Shown: one piece after another, positions 17,275 through 25,615 of the stretch | How the letters are laid out: each line of letters opens with the position of its first letter | How positions within the stretch are numbered: the first letter of the stretch is position 1 | NCBI GenBank assembly: GCA_963828825.1 | Contig: CAWHGF010000007.1 | Span: 992,001-1,056,000, forward strand | From: Bog-473 sp963828825 | GTDB lineage: Bacteria; Actinomycetota; Acidimicrobiia; Acidimicrobiales; RAAP-2 | Direction: 5' to 3' | Length of the DNA stretch: 64,000 nt | The notes under the pieces: generated by a model | What the model was told of the DNA's origin: nothing | The model's database searches: none | The model's input: only the letters and a program-made list of their open reading frames with translations | Position numbers and translations under genes: made by a program

Positions 17275-18087
17275 GCTCTCCGGGCCCGTTGGCCGAGCCC
17301 GCCACCGGACCAGGCCGACCCAGACCCGGCTGATCCCGAAGCAGGCGGCACCGTAGATGCCCACGAAGAACCCCACCGGCCAGTTCGTCTGGTACGAGGA
17401 CGCGATGGCGGCCCACGCCGTGAGCAGAGCCAGGCTGACCGAGAGGAGCAGGGCCGGCGCCGGGCGGCCGACGAAGGCACGGGCGGCCGCGGGTGGGCCC
17501 ATCATGAGGCTGAAGATCAGCAGGGCCCCGACGACCGGGAGGGTGACCGTGGTCGCCGCGGCCACGATGAGCAAGAAGGCGGTCTCCATGCGGCGGGCAC
17601 CGACGCCCCGGGCCTCGGCGATCTCGGGCACGGCGGAGGAGAGCAACAGGGGCCGGTAGAGCATCATGACCACGAGGATGCAGGCGAGGCTCACCAGGAG
17701 CACAGGGAGCAACTCGGTGGTGCTGACGCCCAGGATCTCGCCGAAGAGCAGGGCGTAGACCTCCGGCTCGTAGCCCCCGCTGAGGCTCAGGAACAGCGCG
17801 CCCAGCGCGAGCATCATGACCAGCGCGAGCGCGGTGGCGACGTCACGCCGGCGCCAGGCGCCGAGCGAACCGATGCCGACGGCGGCCAGCACCGCGAACA
17901 CCCCCACCCCCGCCAGCGTGTTGAGCCCGAGCCAGTACGCCCCCGCCGCCCCCGCGAAGGCGCCGTTGGGGATGGCGTGCGCCGCGAAGGCGGAGCCCCG
18001 CAGGACGACGAAGAACCCGACCACGCCGGCGACGGTGGCCACGATGGTGCCGGCGACCCAGGCGTTGACCATGAATCCGCTGAACAC
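17233..18087 (-). CDS. Metal ABC transporter permease (ZnuB/TroC family), second subunit
   Basis: 284-residue polytopic membrane protein, about eight helices, with the cluster-9 permease features GSAFAAHAIPNGAFAGAAG and LPVVGALLIFSLMMGPPAAAR. Translated 7 bp after the first permease; probably forms a heterodimer with it. The 3' end runs 42 bp into the opposing SDR gene. Confidence 0.9.
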   Translation of the reverse strand: MFSGFMVNAWVAGTIVATVAGVVGFFVVLRGSAFAAHAIPNGAFAGAAGAYWLGLNTLAGVGVFAVLAAVGIGSLGAWRRRDVATALALVMMLALGALFLSLSGGYEPEVYALLFGEILGVSTTELLPVLLVSLACILVVMMLYRPLLLSSAVPEIAEARGVGARRMETAFLLIVAAATTVTLPVVGALLIFSLMMGPPAAARAFVGRPAPALLLSVSLALLTAWAAIASSYQTNWPVGFFVGIYGAACFGISRVWVGLVRWRARPTGPESSAAEEQGVVGAPA

Positions 18088-18094
18088 GGTTCGC

Positions 18095-18964
18095 CTACGT
18101 TCCCGTCCGGACCGACCGGCCGCGCAACGCCGGGAGACCGCTGGCCAGGTAGACGAGCACGACCAGGGCCACGATGCAGAAGCTCACCGGCAGCCCCGTC
18201 TGCGAGGCGCCCCAGTAGTAGCTGTCGTAGGCGAACACGACCCCGAGCCAGGTCGTGGCGACCCCGAGCACCGCCGCCACGCCGATGGACCAGCCGAACC
18301 GCCTGGTGAGCCTCAGCGCGCTGGCCGCCGGGCCGACGAGCAGTGCCGTCGAGAGGATGGCCCCGATGGCCAGCGCGGAGAGGGCGACCGCGGCCGCCAG
18401 GGCGACCATGAACAGCGAGCCGACCAGCCTCACCCGCACGCCGCGAGCAGCCGCCGCCTCGGGGCTGAGCGAACTCAGGAGCAGCGGCCGGAAGATGAAG
18501 GCGATCAGCCCGAGAGCCAGCAGACCGCAGACCGCGACGACGGGCACCGTCGAGGTGTCGACGGTGAAGATTGAGCCGAAGAGGATCTGCTGGGTGGCGC
18601 CCGTGATCGCCTGGGTCGTCGTGTCGAGATAGAGGAACAGCGCGGCGAGGCCGGTGGCCGCACCGAGAACGATGCCGGTGGCCACGTCGCGCCCGCGCAC
18701 GCGCTGGACCCCGATGAGGTCCATGGCCAGCGCACCGAGGATCCCGCCCCACAAGAAGCCGGTGAGGGGACTGAAGCCGAGCAGCAGGGAACTTGAGCCG
18801 CCGGCGGTGGACACGTCGGCCAGGGAGTGCCCGGCGAACGACTGGCCACGCAGGACGGTGAAGACGCCCACCACGGCCGAGACGACGGCGACCACCGCGC
18901 CGATCACCAGCGCGGTCCGGACGGGCGCGCTGGAGAAGAGTCCGGGCTCGAAGAGCCACCCCAC
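18095..18964 (-). CDS. Metal ABC transporter permease (ZnuB/TroC family), first subunit
   Basis: 289 residues with about eight membrane helices; GQSFAGHSLADVSTAGG and IGAILSTALLVGPAAS are the family signatures. Homologous to the next gene, so this importer uses two different permeases. Starts 5 bp after the ATPase. Confidence 0.9.
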   Translation of the reverse strand: MGWLFEPGLFSSAPVRTALVIGAVVAVVSAVVGVFTVLRGQSFAGHSLADVSTAGGSSSLLLGFSPLTGFLWGGILGALAMDLIGVQRVRGRDVATGIVLGAATGLAALFLYLDTTTQAITGATQQILFGSIFTVDTSTVPVVAVCGLLALGLIAFIFRPLLLSSLSPEAAAARGVRVRLVGSLFMVALAAAVALSALAIGAILSTALLVGPAASALRLTRRFGWSIGVAAVLGVATTWLGVVFAYDSYYWGASQTGLPVSFCIVALVVLVYLASGLPALRGRSVRTGT

Positions 18965-18969
18965 GCCGA

Positions 18970-19833
18970 TCAGCTCACTTCGTGCGAGGGGTCAACGGGG
19001 AGCGCGGCGCCGGCATCGAGGCCCGGGCCCGCCACGACGATGACCCGCCCGTGCACGTTGAGCACGTCGACGTGATACCCGTAGAGCGCGCTCAGCACGT
19101 CCGGCCGCACGACCTCATCCGTGCTGCCACTGGCGGCCCGTCCTTCGGCGACGTACACGATCCGGTCCATCACCGGGAGCAGGGCGTTCATCTCGTGGGC
19201 CGACAGCAGCACCGCGACGCCGTGCTCGCTGGCCAGCGCGTGCAGGAGCATGACGATCTCGTAGGCGCTGGCGGGGTCGAGGTTGGCGAGCGGCTCGTCC
19301 AGCAACAGGAGCCGGGGTCGGCTGATGAGGGCATGGGCGATCAGCACGCGCTGGAGTTCGCCCCCCGAGAGCGTGCCCACCCGGGAATCGGCGAAGCGCT
19401 CCGCGCCCACGGCCACCAACATCTTGTCGATGGAGGACTGGCGCTCCCGTGACGGCAGCCGGAAGCCGAACCGGTTCCCGTCGATGCCCAGGGCAACCAG
19501 ATCGCGGGCGCGCAGCGGGACGTCGGGGTCGAGCAGCAGCTTCTGGGGCACATAGCCGACCGAGCGGCGCACGCGCCCGCCCGGGGCGCCGGGCATGATG
19601 GCCACGCCGCCACTCGTCCGCTGCAATCCCAGGATGACGCGGAGCAACGTGGTCTTGCCGGCGCCGTTCGACCCGATCAGGCCGGTGAACTCGCCGGCTC
19701 GCACCTCGAAGCTGACGTCGTTGAGAATCTTGCGCCCGCCCAGCACCACACTGACGTGCTCCACCGTCAACACCGGTGGGTGCCCGGCGCCGGCGGCGGT
19801 GCCGGAGGGAGGAGCGGCGGTCGGGGCGGTCAC
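18970..19833 (-). CDS. Metal ABC transporter ATPase
   Basis: 287 residues: Walker A GSNGAGKTT, Q-loop VPQKLLLD, signature LSGGELQRV, Walker B LLLLDEPLANLD and the H-loop SAHEM. An extended N-terminus of about 20 Pro/Ala-rich residues precedes the domain. ATGA overlap with the binding-protein gene. Confidence 0.93.
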   Translation of the reverse strand: MTAPTAAPPSGTAAGAGHPPVLTVEHVSVVLGGRKILNDVSFEVRAGEFTGLIGSNGAGKTTLLRVILGLQRTSGGVAIMPGAPGGRVRRSVGYVPQKLLLDPDVPLRARDLVALGIDGNRFGFRLPSRERQSSIDKMLVAVGAERFADSRVGTLSGGELQRVLIAHALISRPRLLLLDEPLANLDPASAYEIVMLLHALASEHGVAVLLSAHEMNALLPVMDRIVYVAEGRAASGSTDEVVRPDVLSALYGYHVDVLNVHGRVIVVAGPGLDAGAALPVDPSHEVS

Positions 19834-20801
19834 AGGCGCTCGGTGGAGACCTTCTCGGTCACGGCCGCCTCAATCGCCTTCACCTCGGCCATCATCCAGC
19901 TCTGGTAGTCGTAGCCCGGTGTCGGCATGGTCTCGTAGACGCCCACGACGGGGACGCCGGCGTGCTGGGCCGTCTGGCGGATGGACGTGGTCAGCGGGTC
20001 GACCACCTGCTGGTTGTAGCAGAACACCTTGACCTGGTGCTTGGTGAAGAACCCGTACTCGAGCGTCACCTCCTCGGGTGCGGGGTCGACACCGTTCATG
20101 ATGTCGGCCTGGAACGCGAACGGCGTCAGAATTTGCAGCCCCATCGCCTGGAGGAGGTAGTCGGCAACCGGCTCGGTCACCGCGACCGGCGTCCGTCCGT
20201 ACTTGGCCTTGAAGGCGCTGATGGCGGCGAGCCAGGGGTCGAGGGACTTCTCGAAGCTGGCCAGGTTGGCATCGAAGTAGGACGCATGCGACGGCTGCAG
20301 GTCGGAGAGCTGAGCGGCCATGGCCTTGGCGGCTGCGGGCATGGTCGTCGGCGAGTACCACAGGTGGGGGTTGGCGGTGTCGGTCGGCAGGCCCAACAGG
20401 TTCTGCACCACGATGACCCTACGGGAAGGGTTCGGGGACGCCGATTCGATCTTGCTCATGAAGTCGTCGTACCCCACGCCGTTCTGCACGATCAGCTCTG
20501 CCGTGCCCACCTCCTTGGCGACCGAGGGGCTGGCCTCGAAGGTGTGCGGATCGGTGTTGGGGTTGTTGAGGATGGACGAGACATGGACGTACCGGCCGCC
20601 GATCTGGGAGAGCACGTTGGCGTACTCGTTCTCGGCGCCGATGGCGTTGATCACCGCGGGCGAGCTCGCCCCGGCGGCCAGCGGTCCGGGCTCCTCGGCC
20701 ACGACGCCGAGGGCGCCGAGAAGACAGACGAGCGCGACGAGCCAACCGCGTGAGGGGGAGCAGAACCGGACGTGATGCACGCAACGAGGGCGGCTGTGCA
20801 C
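19830..20801 (-). CDS. Periplasmic-type metal-binding protein (ZnuA/TroA family)
   Basis: Binds and delivers the metal to the ABC permeases. After a hydrophobic leader (RGWLVALVCLLGALG) come the cluster A-I ligand sites: DPHTFE (His), NPHLWYSP (His), VTEPVADYL (Glu where ZnuA usually has His) and YETMPTPG (Glu). No His-rich loop. The ligand set looks more like Mn/Fe binders, yet the locus looks zinc-regulated, so the metal is open. Start uncertain: GTG 20801 or 20780; ATG 20813 would lie in the promoter. Confidence 0.85.
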   Translation of the reverse strand: MHSRPRCVHHVRFCSPSRGWLVALVCLLGALGVVAEEPGPLAAGASSPAVINAIGAENEYANVLSQIGGRYVHVSSILNNPNTDPHTFEASPSVAKEVGTAELIVQNGVGYDDFMSKIESASPNPSRRVIVVQNLLGLPTDTANPHLWYSPTTMPAAAKAMAAQLSDLQPSHASYFDANLASFEKSLDPWLAAISAFKAKYGRTPVAVTEPVADYLLQAMGLQILTPFAFQADIMNGVDPAPEEVTLEYGFFTKHQVKVFCYNQQVVDPLTTSIRQTAQHAGVPVVGVYETMPTPGYDYQSWMMAEVKAIEAAVTEKVSTERL

Positions 20802-20811
20802 GGACCAAAAC

Positions 20812-20839
20812 ATATACTGAGAATGAGTCTCAATACAAG
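20812..20839 (-). promoter_or_regulatory. znuA promoter with embedded Fur/Zur-type operator
   Basis: On the minus strand, TTGTAT (20839-20834) and TATATG (20817-20812) are 16 bp apart. The spacer holds a 15-bp inverted repeat at 20818-20832, TGAGA-N5-TCTCA, close to the 7-1-7 pattern of Fur-family boxes (6 of 7 pairs). Occupancy would block polymerase directly. The Fur-family gene ending at 21971 is the obvious candidate regulator. Confidence 0.6.
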
Positions 20840-20898
20840 CCAGCGACCACGCCGGACACCACGACATAAATACATGAATATGTGCTTATATTTCTCGT

Positions 20899-21195
20899 AT
20901 GCCAGCGACCCACGAGGGTTACGTCGCCGCAGGGGACCTGCTGAAGGCGCTCTCGGCACCGGCGCGCCTGGCGATCGTGGTCGAGCTGGCCCACGAGCCG
21001 CTGCAGGTCAGCGAGCTGGTCGAACGTCTCGAACTGAGCCAGCCCCTCGTCTCCCAGCATCTGCGGGTCCTTCGGGGCGCGCGACTCGTCGCCGTGGAGC
21101 GCAGGGGACGCGAGGCGACCTACTCGCTCGCCGACCAGCATGTGGCCCACATCGCGGCGGACGCCATACAACACAGTCACGAAGCAAGGAGGTAA
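20899..21195 (+). CDS. ArsR/SmtB-family metal-sensing repressor
   Basis: 98 residues, winged helix with LKALSAPARLAIVVEL and recognition helix LELSQPLVSQHLRVLRGARLV; C-terminal helix with ADQHVAHIAADAIQHSHEA carries the alpha-5-type D/H/H/H positions used for zinc in SmtB/CzrA-like sensors. Faces the importer genes and heads a three-gene set with the His-rich protein and Zur. The AT-rich stretch 20868-20895 just upstream is a likely operator. Confidence 0.88.
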   Translation: MPATHEGYVAAGDLLKALSAPARLAIVVELAHEPLQVSELVERLELSQPLVSQHLRVLRGARLVAVERRGREATYSLADQHVAHIAADAIQHSHEARR

Positions 21196-21202
21196 TGGGG
21201 TC

Positions 21203-21493
21203 ATGAGCGAGCACACGGTCCACGGGGACCACCCCCATGAGCACGGGCCCAGCTGCGGCCACGCCACCGTCGACCACGGCGATCACTCTGACTACATTCA
21301 CGACGGTCACACGCACTGTGCCCACGACGACCACTACGACGAGCGGCCTCTGGAACACGTCGCCCACTCCGGCCATGCCCACGTGCACGGCGAGGGATGC
21401 GGTCATGAGGCCGTGTCCCACGGCGATCACGTCGACTACGTGCACGACGGACACCGCCACGCTCGGCACGAAGGTCATTACGACGAGCATTGA
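21203..21493 (+). CDS. His-rich putative zinc-binding protein with internal duplication
   Basis: 96 residues, about a third His. Two copies of one unit are visible: CGHATVDHGDHSDYIHDGHTH..HYDE and CGHEAVSHGDHVDYVHDGHRH..HYDE. AAGGAGGT at 21187-21194 overlaps the ArsR stop and sets the ATG at 21203. Likely cytoplasmic (no signal peptide). Similar small proteins accompany zinc regulators in other actinobacteria; a storage or chaperone role is inferred. Confidence 0.8.
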   Translation: MSEHTVHGDHPHEHGPSCGHATVDHGDHSDYIHDGHTHCAHDDHYDERPLEHVAHSGHAHVHGEGCGHEAVSHGDHVDYVHDGHRHARHEGHYDEH

Positions 21494-21521
21494 CGCGGAC
21501 ATTGGACCCGGGAGGAACGTG

Positions 21522-21971
21522 ATGTCCTCAGCCGAATTCGAGGATCCGCTCCACGAAGTTGCCGAGGCGCGCCTCCGGCTCATCGAGCAGCGCTACACGG
21601 CCGGCCGTCGCGCGATCGTGGCGCTCCTCCGGGACGCCGGCCATCCCGTGAGCATCGGTGACATCGGAGACCGCCTGCCCGATCTTCCCCGTAGCTCCGC
21701 CTACCGCCATCTGACCGACCTGCAGGCGGCCGGTCTCGTGCGCCGGGTCGCCGCCAGCGACGAGTTCGCCCGCTTCGAGCTGGCCGAGGACCTGACGGAG
21801 CACCACCACCATTTATTGTGCGTGCGCTGCGGCAAGGTTACCGACGTCACGCCGAGCGCGGCGTTCGAGCGGCAGGTATCTGTGACGGTGGACGAGTTGG
21901 CTACGGCGGAGGGGTTCGAACCCCAGAGCCACCGGCTCGACGTGCTCGGCGTGTGCGCCGGCTGCCGCTGA
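21522..21971 (+). CDS. zur: Fur-family regulator, probably Zur
   Basis: 149 residues from ATG 21522 (GGAGG 6 bp upstream). N-terminal winged helix (TAGRRAIVALLRDAGHPVSIGDI, SSAYRHLTDLQAAGLVRRV), then HHHHLLCVRCGKVTDV and CAGC near the C-terminus, giving the CxxC pairs of the structural zinc site. Context with an ArsR sensor, a His-rich protein and a metal importer supports zinc, so Zur rather than Fur. Confidence 0.85.
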   Translation: MSSAEFEDPLHEVAEARLRLIEQRYTAGRRAIVALLRDAGHPVSIGDIGDRLPDLPRSSAYRHLTDLQAAGLVRRVAASDEFARFELAEDLTEHHHHLLCVRCGKVTDVTPSAAFERQVSVTVDELATAEGFEPQSHRLDVLGVCAGCR

Positions 21972-21976
21972 CGCGA

Positions 21977-22858
21977 TCAGACCGGGGCCAGCTGGAACAA
22001 CCCTGCATCGATCACCGTCTCGCCGCGCTGGGTCTGTGTGCGGAACCGGTAGACGCTGTCGCCGATGTCCCACACCGACACGGTCAGTGTGTCACCGGGC
22101 ATGGTCGGCTTGGAGAAGCGGGCGCGCATGGCGCCGAACCGCGCCGGGTCCGAGGCGCACACGGCGTGGAGGAGGGCGCGCCCGGTGAACCCGTAGGTGC
22201 ACAGGCCGTGGAGGATCGGTCCGTCGAAGCCAGCCCGCTTGGCGAAGGTGGGGTCCGAATGCAGCGGGTTGCGGTCTCCGCTCAGCCGGTAGAGGAGCGC
22301 CTGGTCGTCGCGCGTGGCATAGGAGACGATCTCGTCCGGCTCACGCGTCGGCAAGGGCTCGGCGGCCAGCGCGCTCTCGTCGTCCCCCTCTGGGTTCCGG
22401 GGGCCGCCGAAGCCGCCGGCGCCCCGGATGAAGAGCGCGGTGCGGTTGGTGAAGGCCAGCTCGCCGCTGCCGGCGTGGCGTGACTCGCTCTGGAGGACCA
22501 CCAGGCCGGCGGAGCCCTTGTCGTACATGCCGGCGACGGCTGTCGTGGTCGACACCGTCCCCGCCGCGGGGATCTCGCCGTGGAGGCGGACGGACTGCTC
22601 TCCGTGGACCAGCATGGCGGGGTCGAAGTCACCCAGGGACGACCGGCCACCGCCGCCCTGTCCCACGATGGTGGTGAAGGTCGGCAGAACGCGCTGGGTC
22701 ACCCCGTCGGAGTTCTCTGTGGTGAATTCGAGCTCGAAGCCAGTGGGGTCGAGCGCGCCGGCGCCCACGCCGAGCGCGTAGAGGAGCGCGTCCTTCGAGT
22801 CCCACGACCGCTCAGAGGGATCGGAGGTGGTCCCCACCGCATCGAGATTCAGTCCCAT
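21977..22858 (-). CDS. MaoC-type (R)-specific enoyl-CoA hydratase 2
   Basis: 293 residues, double hot-dog fold like mycobacterial HtdY (Rv3389c); the N-terminus with DALLYALGVGAG and LEFTTENSDGV matches that type. The hydratase-2 signature YRLSGDRNPLHSDPTFA carries the catalytic Asp and His. Acts in fatty-acid or sterol side-chain beta-oxidation. Start ATG 22858 behind AGAGGTG. Divergent from a MerR gene. Confidence 0.88.
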   Translation of the reverse strand: MGLNLDAVGTTSDPSERSWDSKDALLYALGVGAGALDPTGFELEFTTENSDGVTQRVLPTFTTIVGQGGGGRSSLGDFDPAMLVHGEQSVRLHGEIPAAGTVSTTTAVAGMYDKGSAGLVVLQSESRHAGSGELAFTNRTALFIRGAGGFGGPRNPEGDDESALAAEPLPTREPDEIVSYATRDDQALLYRLSGDRNPLHSDPTFAKRAGFDGPILHGLCTYGFTGRALLHAVCASDPARFGAMRARFSKPTMPGDTLTVSVWDIGDSVYRFRTQTQRGETVIDAGLFQLAPV

Positions 22859-22895
22859 CGCACACCTCTTTCGTCGCCGTTCATGACGGTGATTG

Positions 22896-22926
22896 ATGTT
22901 ACATGAAAGAGTGTTATATTTGTCAA
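22896..22926 (-). promoter_or_regulatory. MerR-type promoter with 19-bp spacer
   Basis: On the minus strand, TTGACA (22926-22921) and TAACAT (22901-22896) are separated by 19 bp, the long spacing that MerR-family activators correct by DNA distortion. It fires toward the MaoC hydratase and overlaps the start region of the divergent MerR gene, so MerR probably controls both. Confidence 0.6.
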
Positions 22927-23361
22927 GTGGACACCGGAGACACCCCGGCGCTGACGATCGACGAGCTGGCCGCGGCGACGGGCACCACCACCCGGCGCAT
23001 CCGCTCGCTGCAGACCCTCGGCCTGCTCCCACATCCCGAGCTCCGCGGCCGCACCGGCCGTTACGACGCCGGGCACCGGGACCGTCTGGTGGCCATCCTC
23101 CGTCTCCAGGACAGAGGCTTCTCGCTCGAGTCACTGGGCCTGCTCTTCGAGGCCCTCCAGGCGGGGCTCACGCTCGCGGCCGTCCTGGGGCTCTCGGAAC
23201 CGACGGCCTCGGCCGGCGCTGGCCCGGACACCGGCACGGACTCGGCCGAGCTGTACGGCTTCGCCGAGCTCCAGCCCTCCATCTCGTCGCGCCGGGGTCA
23301 GGCGCGCCACCTCCTCTCGGTGGTGCCCACCACGGTGTGGGACGAGAGCGAGGCCTCCTAA
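22927..23361 (+). CDS. MerR-family transcriptional regulator
   Basis: 144 residues from GTG 22927. Helix-turn-helix LTIDELAAATGTTTRRIRSLQTLGLLP with the wing RYDAGHRDRL, then a short helical effector part with no Cys metal site. ATG 22903 is in frame but lies inside the shared promoter, so GTG is preferred. Likely ligand is an acyl-CoA or lipid given the neighbour; inference. Confidence 0.85.
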   Translation: MDTGDTPALTIDELAAATGTTTRRIRSLQTLGLLPHPELRGRTGRYDAGHRDRLVAILRLQDRGFSLESLGLLFEALQAGLTLAAVLGLSEPTASAGAGPDTGTDSAELYGFAELQPSISSRRGQARHLLSVVPTTVWDESEAS

Positions 23362-23417
23362 TCCCAGCCGGCACCCCGCCGGGAGGTCCGCCGCGGTGTG
23401 CTCGGTAGGGTCACCCC

Positions 23418-24218
23418 GTGCCCGATCCCCCGGCGATCCCCCTGGTCCACTGGGATGAGGCACCCGATCACGGGGCCGCGGTGGCCGTGACGACCCGCCA
23501 CGGTGGCGTGTCGGTGACCCCCTACGACAGCCTGAACCTGGGCCTGCATGTGGGTGACGACCCCGACACCGTGGTCGGCAACCGGGCCCGGGCTGCCGCC
23601 ACCTTCGGCGTCGGTCTCGACACGTTGGTCTTCGCCCGCCAGGTGCACGGTACGGCTGCGGCGCTCGTCGGCCCCGAGGATCGGGGCCGCGGCACCCTCT
23701 CCGAGGCGGATGCCATCGCCGACACCGACATCCTCGTGACGGTGGCCGTCGGGGTCACGCTCGTCATCCTGGTCGCCGACTGTGTCCCGCTCGCTCTCGT
23801 CGACCCCGAGGCCGGTGTCCTTGCGGCCGTCCACGCCGGCTGGCGCGGCACTGCCGGCGGGGCCGCCGGTCGCGCGCTGCGCACCATGGAGGACTGCGGT
23901 GCCCGCGCCTGCCGGGTGCGGGCGTTCCTGGGGCCCGCCGTCCACCCCGACCGCTACCAGGTCTCCGACGAGGTGCAGCGGGCCCTCTCCGACGCGGTGC
24001 ACCCCGGGACCCTCGAGCGCGCCGTGGCCCGGCCCGACGGTCCCGGTCACTGGCTGGTCGACCTGATCGCAGCGAACCGCCAACAGCTGCGGGCGGGCGG
24101 GGTCCGGGATGATCACATCGTCGAGAGCGGCGCCACCACGGCCGACGAGTCCTTCTTCAGTGACCGCGCCCGCCGGCCCTGTGGCCGCTTCGCCCTGCTG
24201 GCCCGCCTCATCGGCTGA
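23418..24218 (+). CDS. pgeF: YfiH/PgeF-type peptidoglycan editing factor (laccase-domain protein)
   Basis: 266 residues of the YfiH/LACC1 family. The metal/active-site residues are visible as RQVHG, VADCVPLAL and VHAGWRGTAGG. E. coli PgeF removes wrong residues at position 1 of peptidoglycan stem peptides; other members act on purine nucleosides. Next to murL and murD2 the cell-wall role is favoured here. GTG start. Confidence 0.88.
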   Translation: MPDPPAIPLVHWDEAPDHGAAVAVTTRHGGVSVTPYDSLNLGLHVGDDPDTVVGNRARAAATFGVGLDTLVFARQVHGTAAALVGPEDRGRGTLSEADAIADTDILVTVAVGVTLVILVADCVPLALVDPEAGVLAAVHAGWRGTAGGAAGRALRTMEDCGARACRVRAFLGPAVHPDRYQVSDEVQRALSDAVHPGTLERAVARPDGPGHWLVDLIAANRQQLRAGGVRDDHIVESGATTADESFFSDRARRPCGRFALLARLIG

Positions 24219-24283
24219 GGCCGGGAGCGGGCCGGCTGCGCCGTAGCATGGGCAGGCCCGGATCGCCGGGCCCCCCTATCTGT

Positions 24284-25615
24284 ATGCCCCCATCCGACCG
24301 GTTCCGCTACGACGGTTTCGCCATCGACCCGGCGGACTCGGTCGTCACGTGCCGGTACTCGACCGCCGACCACACCTTCACCGAACGCTTCATGTTCGGG
24401 AGCGCGGGCGACTGGGAGGATCCCGCGGTCGTCGCCGCTGTGCGCATCCTCTACCTGCTGGCGGGCGTCTCGTACTACAAGACCTCGGCCGCCCCCCTGA
24501 TCGACCTGGGCGAGCTCCCGACGACGGCGCCGGAGCGGGACTTCCTCCGCAGCTACTACGTCAACGGCCTGGGCGAGTTCGCCTACCGCAACGGCCTCGA
24601 TCTGCACGGCCTGCACCTGGAGGGTCCCGACGCACCGGCAGCGCCGGCGGTGATGTTCGAGCCCGCCCCCGGTCGGCCCCTGATCCCCTTCGGCGGCGGC
24701 ATCGACTCCATCGTGACGGTGGAGTCCCTCGCCGGGGACCATCCCGACGCCACGCTCTGCGTCGTCGAGCCGCCCGACAAGCGCTTCAGCGCCATTGAGG
24801 ACGCCGCCACCGTGACGGGGTTGCCCGTCACGCGGATCGAGCGCACCATCGATCCTCTCGTCCGCCGCTCGGCCGAGCCCGGGTTCCTCAACGGGCACGT
24901 GCCGGTCACGGCCATCATCACTGCCGCCACCCTGGTCGCCGCCGTCATCGAGCGACGCGACGCCGTGGTGCTCTCCAACGAGTGGTCCGCCTCGGTGCCC
25001 ACCGTCGTGGCCGAGGGGATCGCCGTGAACCACCAGTGGTCCAAAAGCGACGAGTTCGAGCAGGCGTTCGGCGACCTCGTCCTCGCGACACTGGGATCGG
25101 GCATCTCGGTGTTCTCCTACCTTCGGCCGCGCAGCGAGCTGTGGGTCTCGCAACAGTTCGCACACCTGACGCAGTACCACCAGGTCTTTCGCAGCTGCAA
25201 CCGCTCCTTTCACCAGGACCCGGCCCAGCGGCTCGACCACTGGTGCGGTCGGTGTGACAAGTGCTGCTTCATCGATCTCGTGCTCGCACCATTCATGGAC
25301 CGCGTCGAACTCGAGGCTGTGTTCGCCGCCGACGAACCCCTGCAGAATCCCGCCAACGAGGAGCGGTTCCGGGCGCTGCTCGGCCTGAGCGCCTCCGCGA
25401 AGCCGTTCGAGTGCGTGGGGGATATCGACGAATGCCGCGCTGCCACATTGCTCGCCTCACGGCGAGAGGACCGCGCCGGCACCGAGCTGTTGGCGCGCCT
25501 GCGCGCCGAGCTCACCGCGACCACGCCCGACCCCGCCTCCCTCCTTCAGCCGCGGGGCTCCCACCGCATTCCGGATCGCTATGCGCCAACCGATCTCCTG
25601 GTCCGCGCTCGCTGA
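24284..25615 (+). CDS. murL: MurL: UDP-MurNAc-L-Ala-L-Glu epimerase
   Basis: 443 residues. PP-loop-like IPFGGGIDSIVTVES near residue 140 and a cysteine cluster CGRCDKCC near 330, typical of the MurL family, which epimerises the terminal L-Glu of UDP-MurNAc-L-Ala-L-Glu to D-Glu. This gives a route to D-Glu at position 2 without glutamate racemase. Overlaps the following Mur ligase by 35 bp, the same pairing as murD2-murL described in Xanthomonas. ATG 24284 chosen. Confidence 0.78.
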   Translation: MPPSDRFRYDGFAIDPADSVVTCRYSTADHTFTERFMFGSAGDWEDPAVVAAVRILYLLAGVSYYKTSAAPLIDLGELPTTAPERDFLRSYYVNGLGEFAYRNGLDLHGLHLEGPDAPAAPAVMFEPAPGRPLIPFGGGIDSIVTVESLAGDHPDATLCVVEPPDKRFSAIEDAATVTGLPVTRIERTIDPLVRRSAEPGFLNGHVPVTAIITAATLVAAVIERRDAVVLSNEWSASVPTVVAEGIAVNHQWSKSDEFEQAFGDLVLATLGSGISVFSYLRPRSELWVSQQFAHLTQYHQVFRSCNRSFHQDPAQRLDHWCGRCDKCCFIDLVLAPFMDRVELEAVFAADEPLQNPANEERFRALLGLSASAKPFECVGDIDECRAATLLASRREDRAGTELLARLRAELTATTPDPASLLQPRGSHRIPDRYAPTDLLVRAR

